This document shows, piece after piece, positions 1 through 6,928 of a stretch of 15,657 nt of DNA. The position numbers and the translations under genes were made by a program. Origin of the DNA: Thermoplasmata archaeon (GTDB lineage Archaea; Thermoplasmatota; Thermoplasmata; Thermoplasmatales; Aciduliprofundaceae). The notes under the pieces were generated by a model. That model had not been told where the DNA came from. It saw only the letters and a program-made list of their open reading frames with translations, and did not search any database. The DNA is taken from NCBI GenBank assembly GCA_021163705.1, contig JAGGTO010000136.1:1-15657 (forward strand), read 5' to 3'. Numbering within the stretch: the first letter of the stretch is position 1; every line of letters begins with the position of its first letter.

Positions 1-811
1 ATGATATGAGAACATCTGCATCTTTCAACGCTTCTTCCGGGCCACCCATCACATTATCGCGATTGGTTTTCCTCAGCAAACATCCTCTGTAGGGAAATAA
101 TCTGGCCAGGTCCATGTGCTGATGCAGTACCGTTGGCTCGCGATTCACCAGCTCCACAACTCTTATGTTTCCAGGGTCTACGCCCGCCTCTATGAGGAGC
201 TTTATCACCGCATATCCTGCAGCTCCTGCACCAAAAGATGCAACGATAACATCCTCCAGTTTCTTGCCCACAACCTTCAGAGCATTTATGAGGGCAGCAA
301 GAACCACTGTTGCCGTTCCCTGCTGGTCATCATGCCAAACAGGGATATCCAGTTCCTTGCGCAATCTGTCAAGAATATAGAAGCATTTTGGCGAGGATAT
401 ATCCTCTAAGTTTATTCCTCCAAATGATGGAGCTATGAGCTTTACAACCTCAATAAGTTTATCAGGATTTTTCGTATCCACCATTATAGGTACAGCATCC
501 ACGCCTCCAAAATGCTTGAAAAGAAGAGACTTGCCCTCCATCACAGGCAATCCTGCCAGTGGACCTATATCTCCGAGACCAAGAATGCGAGTGCCGTCGC
601 TTATAACCGCAACAGTATTGCCCTTATTTGTGTATTCATACACCTTCTCCTTATCCTCCTTTATCTCCTTGCAGGGCTCTGCAACACCAGGGGTGTACCA
701 GACGCTCAGATCTTCCATACCTCTAACAGGAACCTTTGGAAGACTCTGTATTTTCCCACGATACTTGGCATGCAACTCGCTTGCCTTTTTTACCAAATCT
801 TCTTTACTCAT
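1..811 (-). CDS. Malic enzyme (malate dehydrogenase, decarboxylating), N-terminal 270 residues; C-terminus beyond window
   Basis: This enzyme interconverts malate and pyruvate plus CO2 with NAD or NADP in the cytoplasm. The start is the ATG at 811, preceded by a GGTGA ribosome site at 817-821; the frame stays open to the left edge, so the 3' end is missing. Visible motifs are the malic-enzyme signature WYTPGVAEPC near residues 38-47 with the catalytic Tyr39, Lys94 in EGKSLLFK, the metal-binding stretch NLEDISSP (Glu136, Asp137), HDDQQGTA at 160-167, and a nucleotide-binding FGAGAAG at 193-199. Archaeal members are usually about 430-450 residues, so roughly 60 percent is present. It is the last visible gene of the minus-strand operon, 43 bases after the LutB-like gene, and may also have its own promoter. 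Its position suggests that malate/pyruvate metabolism is linked to the fumarate-reductase-like genes upstream. The family is clear; cofactor preference cannot be read. Confidence 0.93.
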   Translation of the reverse strand, partial: MSKEDLVKKASELHAKYRGKIQSLPKVPVRGMEDLSVWYTPGVAEPCKEIKEDKEKVYEYTNKGNTVAVISDGTRILGLGDIGPLAGLPVMEGKSLLFKHFGGVDAVPIMVDTKNPDKLIEVVKLIAPSFGGINLEDISSPKCFYILDRLRKELDIPVWHDDQQGTATVVLAALINALKVVGKKLEDVIVASFGAGAAGYAVIKLLIEAGVDPGNIRVVELVNREPTVLHQHMDLARLFPYRGCLLRKTNRDNVMGGPEEALKDADVLIS

Positions 812-854
812 ATCTGTCACCGATGTAATATGTCCTTATTGTCCTTATATCTTT
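812..854 (-). promoter_or_regulatory. Spacer before malic enzyme: possible internal promoter with tandem 9-base repeat
   Basis: This is the only spacer longer than 9 bases in the operon. Read on the minus strand it contains AGATATAA (845-852), a weak TATA-like element about 37 bases before the ATG, then two exactly adjacent copies of ATAAGGACA (840-848 and 831-839), then GGTGA (817-821). A repeat just downstream of a TATA box could be an operator, but this is inferred from position only. Confidence 0.35.
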
Positions 855-2135
855 TTACTTCACTTCTTTCGCAAATTCTTCTATCTCCTTCGCAAAATCC
901 CGCACAATTTTAGGTACATAGCCCTCCTTGCGGGCATCGTTGCGCAGCTTCGCTATCATATCCGGGATATCTATGTTCAGCGGGCACATGACCTTGCATT
1001 TGCCGCAGCGCACGCATGTGTAAGCGATGGGCGAGGCTTTCTCAAGCCCCACGGTGGTGAAGGCGTCCCAGATTGCACCTATCCCGCCCATGTACTGCTG
1101 ACCAAAGAAGCCTGCCGTAACGGCATAAACAGGACATTCGTACAGGCAGGTGCCGCAGCGCAGGCAATAGAGAGCTTCCTCATATCCTGCCTCTCTCATC
1201 TTCGTTCTTCCATTATCAAGAAGAATAACATGCAGCTCCTTAGGACCATGGGCTCCGTAGGTTATCACCTTCTCAATATCTCCCGTCTTGCTCGGACCGG
1301 AAATTAGGTTCACATATGCAGGCACAGTGTAATTCGCATATCTCCATGTGACCTCAGTGACCTTAAATGCATCCTCAATCGTGGGCACAATCTTCTCCAC
1401 ACCCACGATGGCTATCTGCACGGGCGGGGCTCCTATGCTCAATCTTGCATTTCCCTCATTCTCTATTATGAACATGGTCCCCGTATCAGCGGCCAGAACA
1501 TTGGCACCGTTTATTCCTATATCCGCCTTGAAATATTTGTCACGCAAAAATCTGCGAACAGTTTCCACCATCTTCGGAATATCTCTCTCATCCAGGTCCT
1601 TCTCAATTATTCCATGCTCCTTCATGAATTTGCTGAGCACCTTGGCAACATCCTCTCGAGGCACATTTATCGCAGGTGCCAGAATATGCGTGGGCCTTGT
1701 GCCCATGAGCTGCACAATGAATTCTCCCAAATCTGTCTCATAAACCTCGTTACCCAGTTCTTCCAGAAATTCGCGGAGATTAATCTCCTCGCTCGTTAAA
1801 CTTTTGCTCTTCACAATGAGCTTCCCGCTGCCAACAAGCTCTTTGAATATCTCAAGAGCCTCTTCTTTAGTCTTGGCATAATAGCAATGACCATGGTTGC
1901 GCTCTATGCTCTCGCACGCCTTCTTTATCAGCTCATCCATATGCTGGATGCTGTACTCTTTTATTCTGCGAACTTCCTTGGCGAGCTCAATGCTGTGAGG
2001 AAACATGCTGAGCGCGTTGCGGCGATTGTTCTCAAATGCTTTGATTGCTCGGGATAGTGCAATGCGAACCTTCTCACTCTTGGCCCCGTACTCAATGATG
2101 CGATTCACATATTCTTTGTAGATTTCATCTATCAT
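855..2135 (-). CDS. LutB-like LUD-domain iron-sulfur protein
   Basis: This is a 426-residue cytoplasmic electron-transfer protein of the LutB/YkgF type, a family known from lactate utilisation LutABC. Residues about 60-310 form the LUD (DUF162) domain, with the typical stretch GINGANVLAADTGT at 207-220 followed by the IIENEGNARL strand. Two 4Fe-4S motifs follow: Cys324/327/330/334 and Cys374/377/380/384, each as CxxCxxCxxxCP. The start ATG at 2135 overlaps the stop of the preceding gene in an ATGA (2132-2135), so the pair is translationally coupled. A classic LutA or LutC is not visible nearby; the HdrB/SdhE-like gene just upstream could stand in for LutA. The product may carry electrons between an alpha-hydroxy acid, or the neighbouring flavoprotein, and the Hdr subunits. 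Family assignment is firm; lactate as substrate is only a family-based guess. Confidence 0.88.
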   Translation of the reverse strand: MIDEIYKEYVNRIIEYGAKSEKVRIALSRAIKAFENNRRNALSMFPHSIELAKEVRRIKEYSIQHMDELIKKACESIERNHGHCYYAKTKEEALEIFKELVGSGKLIVKSKSLTSEEINLREFLEELGNEVYETDLGEFIVQLMGTRPTHILAPAINVPREDVAKVLSKFMKEHGIIEKDLDERDIPKMVETVRRFLRDKYFKADIGINGANVLAADTGTMFIIENEGNARLSIGAPPVQIAIVGVEKIVPTIEDAFKVTEVTWRYANYTVPAYVNLISGPSKTGDIEKVITYGAHGPKELHVILLDNGRTKMREAGYEEALYCLRCGTCLYECPVYAVTAGFFGQQYMGGIGAIWDAFTTVGLEKASPIAYTCVRCGKCKVMCPLNIDIPDMIAKLRNDARKEGYVPKIVRDFAKEIEEFAKEVK

Positions 2136-2908
2136 TCTTCCACCCCCTCAAGGGCAAGGTCAACGAGATTTGTGTAGGACATCGCTTTAATTGGGAAGTT
2201 TCCATGCTTCACCCCTGTCTTGAACGCGTGGTATCCGTTGCCACATGTTGAAACCACGGCCTCCACTTCTCTCGGCAAAGCGTACTCACGAATTACATTG
2301 CTCGCAACATAGGGCATGAGCTCGGGCAGTGTGAAATCGAGCCAGCCACCGGGGCAGGCGGAGATATCCCAGGGATGAAGGTTGCGCTCCTTCACATAAA
2401 GCTCGGGATGGTCAAAATTAAGGACCTCCAGTTTGGGAATCTTTGCAAGAACTTCGCGGGGCTCCTTTACCACACCCATTTTTCGGCCAAGAGTGCATCC
2501 ATCATGAAGAAGAACGCGCATCGGCAACTCTTTGAATTTCAGCTTATCCAGATTTTTGTAAAGGAATGTTGCCATGTGCTCTATGGGCACGGGCAGCTCG
2601 TAGCCCCGCTTAACAAGGAAACCTTCTCGCTCCTTACTCCACGCTGCGTAAGGTGCAGCGTAGGAGGTCAGAATTAAATCCACATCCTCTTTGGCGATAA
2701 CTTCTTCCACTTCCTTCACCGTCGCTCTGGCAAGGTCGTCCACAAGATTATCGTAGCCCAGGAAGCCTATGGCCTCGGCGCATATCACCTTGCTTTTGTG
2801 AGGTACATACTCGTGCCCCATTTTTTTAACAATGGATACCGATGCATCGCACACTTCGGGTATTCCCAGCCGCGGCGATGTATCCCATCCATAGAGGAGG
2901 ATTCTCAT
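2132..2908 (-). CDS. Degenerate HdrB/SdhE-like (CCG-domain) protein
   Basis: This 258-residue protein follows the fold order of HdrB, SdhE and MfrE, which normally carry two CCG motifs binding non-cubane 4Fe-4S clusters. By eye the N-terminal half aligns with the HdrB encoded at 11463-12353, but Trp8 replaces the first Cys, only Cys43 remains of the CC pair, and the CxxC becomes TSYA (81-84). The second half keeps Cys138 (DGCTLGRK), Cys185 (ACPGGW) and Cys222 (TCGNGYHAF), about three of five expected ligands. I chose ATG 2908 because it sits 6 bases after GGAGTG, lies 5 bases past the stop of the flavoprotein gene, and begins with the family-like MRILLYGWDT. A longer frame from 2998 would overlap the upstream gene by 85 bases. 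In E-type succinate dehydrogenases and in TfrB this domain passes electrons to the flavoprotein. Here the role may be structural or use a different cluster. Confidence 0.78.
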   Translation of the reverse strand: MRILLYGWDTSPRLGIPEVCDASVSIVKKMGHEYVPHKSKVICAEAIGFLGYDNLVDDLARATVKEVEEVIAKEDVDLILTSYAAPYAAWSKEREGFLVKRGYELPVPIEHMATFLYKNLDKLKFKELPMRVLLHDGCTLGRKMGVVKEPREVLAKIPKLEVLNFDHPELYVKERNLHPWDISACPGGWLDFTLPELMPYVASNVIREYALPREVEAVVSTCGNGYHAFKTGVKHGNFPIKAMSYTNLVDLALEGVEE

Positions 2909-2913
2909 ATTAA

Positions 2914-4611
2914 TCACTCCAGAATAGGGAGGTCTATCTTTCTCGCAAGAGCTCTCTTCCCGCGGTAATCTGGCAGAAGAATCGGGGAACGGCGCCATTC
3001 AGGCACACCTATGCGGCGGATTTCCTCGGCAAATAATTTCACATGCTTTAATGTGAGCTTGCCTGGCTTACCCGAGTTGCGAACCACCTTCGCCGCAGAT
3101 ATGCCCGCGCGACGACCGAATACATTGTAATCCAGAAGCGAGTTGCCCATCAGGCGGTTCTTGCCATGCACACCTCCTTCAACTTCGCCTCCTGCGAAGA
3201 ACCTGGGATAAGGTGAGCCATCGCCTTTGATTACCTGTGCATTCGCATTTATCTCCACGCCTCCATTCTGATAGTGTAGTGTTGGGAACACCAGAATCGG
3301 GTCCTTTGTCATATCAATCCCGAATCTCTTGTACATGCGGTACATCGCATCCAGATTCTTGCGTATAGCACCCTCACCCTGCAGCTCCTCAATCATGGGC
3401 GAGTCGAGCCATATACCGCGCATTCCTGTGGGCGTTTTCACACAATTATTGCGAGCGTAGCATTCCCGTATAAATGCGGCGGCTTCCACATCTCTTGGCT
3501 CGAGCGGAAACACAAACGCCTGACCATATTTGTTTACAGGCGTGGCCCCCATGCCGCGAACCTTCTCAGTGATGAGCAATCCCACTATCTGCTCTGGATA
3601 CGCCGCTCCTGTGGGATGGTACTGTACAGAATCAAGATCACGCAATCTTGCCCCTGCACGGTATGCCATCACGAGACCATCAGCCGTTGCTCCATAATGA
3701 TTCGTTGTGGGAAAACCGCGGATATGCAGTCTGCCCCAGCCTCCTGTGGCAAGAATGGTCGCTTTTGCCCTCACCACATAGTACTCTTTGGTTTCCATGT
3801 TCCAGAGAATTGCACCTCCTATCTCACCGTCCTCAGTGGTGATGAGCTCAACCGCAGGAGAGAATTCCAGAACAGGTATTCCTCGATTGCGAGCTTCATC
3901 ACGAATCACGCGCATTATTTCCATTCCCGTATAATCCTTAGCAGAGTGTAATCTCTTGCGCGAGGTACCTCCACCCCATCTCTCTATAAAGTTACCTTTC
4001 TCATCTTTATCGTACATCACACCAAGTTCCTCGTGCCAGCGTATAATGAAAGGTGCGTCTTCGGTGAGAGCCTTAACAAGCTCGTGCTTGTTGGCAAAGT
4101 GCCCTCCGCCCATAACATCAAGATAATGAATTATCGGGGAATCCCACGGTCTATCCGCCGCTTGAATTCCACCCTGAGCCATCATGGAATTCGCATCTCC
4201 ATGCCTGAGCTTTGTGGCAATCAGTATATTCTCCGCAGGTACACCCTCGTAATTGGCCCAGAGAGCTGCGACGGTGCCGGCACCGCCTCCACCTATTATG
4301 AGAATATCCACATCGTAATCAATATCGTTTAAATCCACCTCATCGGGGTTCAACGCAGGCCAAGCCTCAAGAATATCGGCAACCTCATTTGGCACTATCT
4401 CACCACGATTCACACCCACCTGAAGTTCTCTCTTACCTCCCGGCGCGTAATCGGGATGGAATTTGTTGAGCAGTTCTTCTCTCTCCTCAAGGCTCATCTT
4501 GAGCTCGATTTCCTTCTCCTTGTTCTTTATCCTCTCATCTCTTGTCTTCTCAACCATTTCTATGCTCTCTCGCATATATTCGGGATATCCCCTAATCATT
4601 TTCAAAGTCAT
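2914..4611 (-). CDS. Fumarate reductase/succinate dehydrogenase-type flavoprotein subunit (TfrA/SdhA-like)
   Basis: This 565-residue FAD protein probably interconverts fumarate and succinate. A Rossmann GGGGAG lies at 107-112. The active-site residues of the family, placed by comparison with E. coli FrdA, are all present: His332 in HPTG, Thr348-Glu349, Arg373 in PRD, His446 in HYQNGG and Arg486 in HGKNRL. The position that carries the covalent FAD-His in FrdA is Asn141 (DANSMMAQGG), so FAD should be non-covalent, as in L-aspartate oxidase. An unusual charged, helical extension of about 100 residues precedes the Rossmann fold. ATG 4611 lies one base after the stop of the iron-sulfur subunit, behind GGGAGAGG. 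No membrane anchor genes (SdhC/D, FrdC/D) are present, so the enzyme should be soluble and take electrons from the iron-sulfur subunits beside it. L-aspartate oxidase is less likely because a matching iron-sulfur subunit is adjacent. Its arginine codons are unusually CGN-rich. Confidence 0.88.
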   Translation of the reverse strand: MTLKMIRGYPEYMRESIEMVEKTRDERIKNKEKEIELKMSLEEREELLNKFHPDYAPGGKRELQVGVNRGEIVPNEVADILEAWPALNPDEVDLNDIDYDVDILIIGGGGAGTVAALWANYEGVPAENILIATKLRHGDANSMMAQGGIQAADRPWDSPIIHYLDVMGGGHFANKHELVKALTEDAPFIIRWHEELGVMYDKDEKGNFIERWGGGTSRKRLHSAKDYTGMEIMRVIRDEARNRGIPVLEFSPAVELITTEDGEIGGAILWNMETKEYYVVRAKATILATGGWGRLHIRGFPTTNHYGATADGLVMAYRAGARLRDLDSVQYHPTGAAYPEQIVGLLITEKVRGMGATPVNKYGQAFVFPLEPRDVEAAAFIRECYARNNCVKTPTGMRGIWLDSPMIEELQGEGAIRKNLDAMYRMYKRFGIDMTKDPILVFPTLHYQNGGVEINANAQVIKGDGSPYPRFFAGGEVEGGVHGKNRLMGNSLLDYNVFGRRAGISAAKVVRNSGKPGKLTLKHVKLFAEEIRRIGVPEWRRSPILLPDYRGKRALARKIDLPILE

Positions 4612-4612
4612 T

Positions 4613-5425
4613 TTAATCCTCTCCCTCTAATTCAAGAGGATTCATAATCCTCTTTTCTTCTTTCTCTCTCACTCTATTTATATACAGCTCCTTGAACTTC
4701 TCGGGCTCCTTTTCTAACATCTTTTTGAGGATTTCATAACCCTTCTCGTACATACCACTCTCTATCTCCTTGAGCCTCTTTGTTAGCCACGGGCTCTTTG
4801 GAAGCATATACTTCCCATACAACCTTCTTGCAAACTGCGCCATATGATAGTGCTGAATCTCGGCTGGGCATCGGAGTGTGCACAATCCGCACTGGATACA
4901 GTCGAAGCTCAGCTCAGCAACCCTCTTTATATCTCCACGAATAGCCGCTTGAACATAGTACATCACATCCAGTTCCTGTGGACAAGCTTTGGTGCATGTG
5001 TTGCATGAGACGCATCTTGCTATCTCAGGATAGTATTCAAGAAGTATATTTGGCGAGGGTTTCACCTTATCTAAATCATATGTTGCCTTATTTGCGGGAA
5101 CAAATGGTATCTGGGCAAGATACATACCATCTTCCACAGTGGTCTGGCATGCAAGAGCAGTGCGGAACCTGTATTCTCCCTTCTTTCTGTATATGGTGGC
5201 ACAGGCTCCGCAGAAACCTGCACGACATCCTGCACCCCTGATGTAGCGATAACCTGCATATTCCAACGCTTTCATAATTGTGAGGCCCGCAGGCACCTTG
5301 TAGGGCTTGCCCATAACATATATGGTTACCCAGTGTTCCACCTCCTCAGGTGGAGACGCCGCCTTCCTTATCTCTTCCATTATCTTCTCGCTATCCACAT
5401 CTAAAAGCTCAACCTTCTTGCCCAT
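4613..5425 (-). CDS. Fumarate reductase/succinate dehydrogenase-type iron-sulfur subunit (TfrB N-part/SdhB-like)
   Basis: This 270-residue protein should carry electrons to or from the flavoprotein encoded next. A plant-type 2Fe-2S domain comes first (Cys67, Cys72, Cys75, Cys93; motif GCRAGFCGAC). Two CxxCxxCxxxCP motifs follow at Cys138/141/144/148 and Cys176/179/182/186. Canonical SdhB has one 4Fe-4S and one 3Fe-4S cluster, so two apparent 4Fe-4S sites fit the thiol:fumarate reductase/E-type relatives better. The methanogen TfrB is about 490 residues because it ends in an HdrB-like CCG domain. Here that domain is absent and a separate, degenerate HdrB-like gene lies one gene downstream, so the locus looks like a split TfrB. 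ATG 5425 overlaps the previous stop by one base (TAATG) behind GGTGAGGAG. A helical tail of about 70 charged residues ends the protein. Confidence 0.88.
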   Translation of the reverse strand: MGKKVELLDVDSEKIMEEIRKAASPPEEVEHWVTIYVMGKPYKVPAGLTIMKALEYAGYRYIRGAGCRAGFCGACATIYRKKGEYRFRTALACQTTVEDGMYLAQIPFVPANKATYDLDKVKPSPNILLEYYPEIARCVSCNTCTKACPQELDVMYYVQAAIRGDIKRVAELSFDCIQCGLCTLRCPAEIQHYHMAQFARRLYGKYMLPKSPWLTKRLKEIESGMYEKGYEILKKMLEKEPEKFKELYINRVREKEEKRIMNPLELEGED

Positions 5426-6489
5426 TACTCCTCACCCCCCTTCAGACCAACAAACTCTTCAAATTCCTCCTCACGGAACTCCATTACAGGTGGCAAATCA
5501 TCGTTCACTCCAGGCTTGTAATCGAATACCTTCTGCAAATCGTTACCTACTATTCCGAAGAGCCTGTAGAGCGGAATATCCACCGGACATGCCTGTTGAC
5601 ACAGGCCACATCCTATACAAGAGGTACCCATATGTATGAGCCTTCCTATATGGAAAAGAGTCTTGTCCGTGGGCAGGCGAATACCATTCTTATCGTCTGC
5701 CCAATTGTAGAATTTCTCAGATTCGTAGTCAAACACACTATGGTCTTCGAAGAAGCACTCTTTACAGAAGCATATGGGGCACATGTCTTTACAATTGTGG
5801 CAGTTCATACACTGCGCCAGGAATTTTTCTATTCCCTTCCGGCCACCTGTTATGCGCTTCTCTTCAAGCCATTTCTCTCTGTTCTTTCTATGCATTTCGA
5901 CCCATGAGCTATCATCTCTCTCTCCCTCCTGTATCTCCATCTTCGCTAGAAAATCCTTGCCTCTCTCGCTAAGGGAGAAGAAGACAGGCTCATCCACGCC
6001 TATAATTCCAAACCCTATATCGCCGACGCCCTTAATAGGTGTGGGGTATTCACACACCCTGCAGGATTCCCTCACCTTTTCGCTTATTTTCCCTTCCTTC
6101 ATGCTCTTTATGAGATCATCCACCGGGGTCTGCTCATACGCATAGTTTCTTGCATGAATGGTACCAGGACAATCGTAGGTGAGGAGATAGAAATTCTCAG
6201 GATTTATCTGATTGAACTTTATCAGCTCCTTATAGGTTCTTGTTTCACAAGGTCTCAAAATCGCAAGTGTCTTCCTCTTGGCAGGCTTCAATCTCGTGAT
6301 TCTCCTTATCATATCCGCTCCATTCCACTGCATAACGGGAGCTATTGGCGTTAATTTATCCACATCCTCCTTCTTTGTAACGAGTGCATATGTATATGAA
6401 TTATCTGTGGCTGCTGGAGCTATAACCGCCTCTATAAGACCCTTCTCAAAGGCCTTTTTCAGAAAATCCTTTAAAACATCATTGTACAC
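5425..6489 (-). CDS. FrhB/FdhB-like flavo-iron-sulfur protein (coenzyme F420 hydrogenase/dehydrogenase beta family)
   Basis: This probable electron-input subunit should bind a flavin and oxidise a soluble carrier (F420H2, NAD(P)H or ferredoxin; which one cannot be read). Residue numbers here count from the upstream ATG 6516. The FrhB-type motif LRPCETRTYKEL at 87-98 and DCPGT at 115-119 are present. Then come Cys152/155, a cluster motif Cys236/239/242/246 followed by CPICFCKEC, and a last CxxCxxCxxxCP at 300-310. The CPxCxC pattern also resembles AsrA/sulfhydrogenase beta subunits. I prefer GTG 6489: it follows the mvhD stop by one base and has GGAGGTGA five bases before it. ATG 6516 would add nine residues, overlap mvhD by 26 bases and has no ribosome site. 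In related loci such proteins feed MvhD-HdrA in place of the MvhAG hydrogenase. The product is 354 residues from the GTG. Confidence 0.78.
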   Translation of the reverse strand: MYNDVLKDFLKKAFEKGLIEAVIAPAATDNSYTYALVTKKEDVDKLTPIAPVMQWNGADMIRRITRLKPAKRKTLAILRPCETRTYKELIKFNQINPENFYLLTYDCPGTIHARNYAYEQTPVDDLIKSMKEGKISEKVRESCRVCEYPTPIKGVGDIGFGIIGVDEPVFFSLSERGKDFLAKMEIQEGERDDSSWVEMHRKNREKWLEEKRITGGRKGIEKFLAQCMNCHNCKDMCPICFCKECFFEDHSVFDYESEKFYNWADDKNGIRLPTDKTLFHIGRLIHMGTSCIGCGLCQQACPVDIPLYRLFGIVGNDLQKVFDYKPGVNDDLPPVMEFREEEFEEFVGLKGGEE

Positions 6490-6490
6490 A

Positions 6491-6928
6491 TCACTCACCT
6501 CCCAGTGAATCAACATACTTGAAATCAGATGGCCCTTTCTTCTTTATGTATTCCGTATACTCATTCATCACCCTTGCAAATTTTGGTCCTTCACTTCCCG
6601 ATATCCATTCGAGAAGCACACGGTCCTCATCGAATCCCAGAGATTTAAGCACTGTCTTCACTATAACCACTCTTCTCCTCGCTTTATAATTTCCACTTAT
6701 GTAGTGGCAGTCTCCTGGATGGCATCCTCCAAGAATCGTGGCATCCGCACCTTCCTGCAGAGCTCGAATAAGGTACACAGGATCCACAGTTGAAGAGCAC
6801 ATCACCCTTATTGGCCTTATATTCGCAGGATAATGCAGTCTCGAAGTTCCAGCAAGATCTGCGGCTGCTGAAGTGCACCAGTTGCAGAAGAAGCCCACTA
6901 TCACTGGCTCAAATTCCTTTTCACTCAT
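6491..6928 (-). CDS. mvhD: MvhD-type electron-transfer subunit (2Fe-2S)
   Basis: This small 145-residue subunit passes electrons from an input dehydrogenase to HdrA in Mvh-Hdr type complexes. It matches the family in length and motifs: FFCNWC with Cys15/Cys18, Cys44 in RVMCSSTVDP, and GGCHPGDCHY with Cys69/Cys74, the cysteines expected to hold the 2Fe-2S cluster. Its ATG at 6928 overlaps the stop of the fused HdrA gene as ATGA (6925-6928), behind a GGAGGTA site. No hydrogenase genes (mvhA, mvhG) are in the window; the next gene is FdhB-like, so that protein is the probable electron donor. Confidence in the family is high. Confidence 0.94.
   Translation of the reverse strand: MSEKEFEPVIVGFFCNWCTSAAADLAGTSRLHYPANIRPIRVMCSSTVDPVYLIRALQEGADATILGGCHPGDCHYISGNYKARRRVVIVKTVLKSLGFDEDRVLLEWISGSEGPKFARVMNEYTEYIKKKGPSDFKYVDSLGGE
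6495..6502 (-). promoter_or_regulatory. Ribosome binding site deciding the FdhB-like start
   Basis: GGAGGTGA on the minus strand lies inside the 3' end of mvhD, five bases before GTG 6489. No comparable site precedes ATG 6516, which supports the GTG start and coupling to mvhD translation. Confidence 0.6.

Noticed and set aside
435..1307. A 290-codon open frame on the plus strand
   Set aside because: It lies antisense to the malic enzyme and the LutB-like gene, both with strong motifs, and has no recognisable domain; it is a shadow of their codon pattern. The other plus-strand frames over 1-12764 are rejected for the same reason.
2909..2998. A 30-residue N-terminal extension of the HdrB/SdhE-like protein
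   Set aside because: It would overlap the flavoprotein gene by 85 bases, has no ribosome site, and the later ATG has a good one plus a family-like start.
2914..4611. L-aspartate oxidase (NadB) identity for the flavoprotein
   Set aside because: Non-covalent FAD would fit, but a matching 2Fe-2S/4Fe-4S subunit and other redox genes are adjacent, and no nadA or nadC is seen; the fumarate-reductase type is the better call, although phylogeny was not run.
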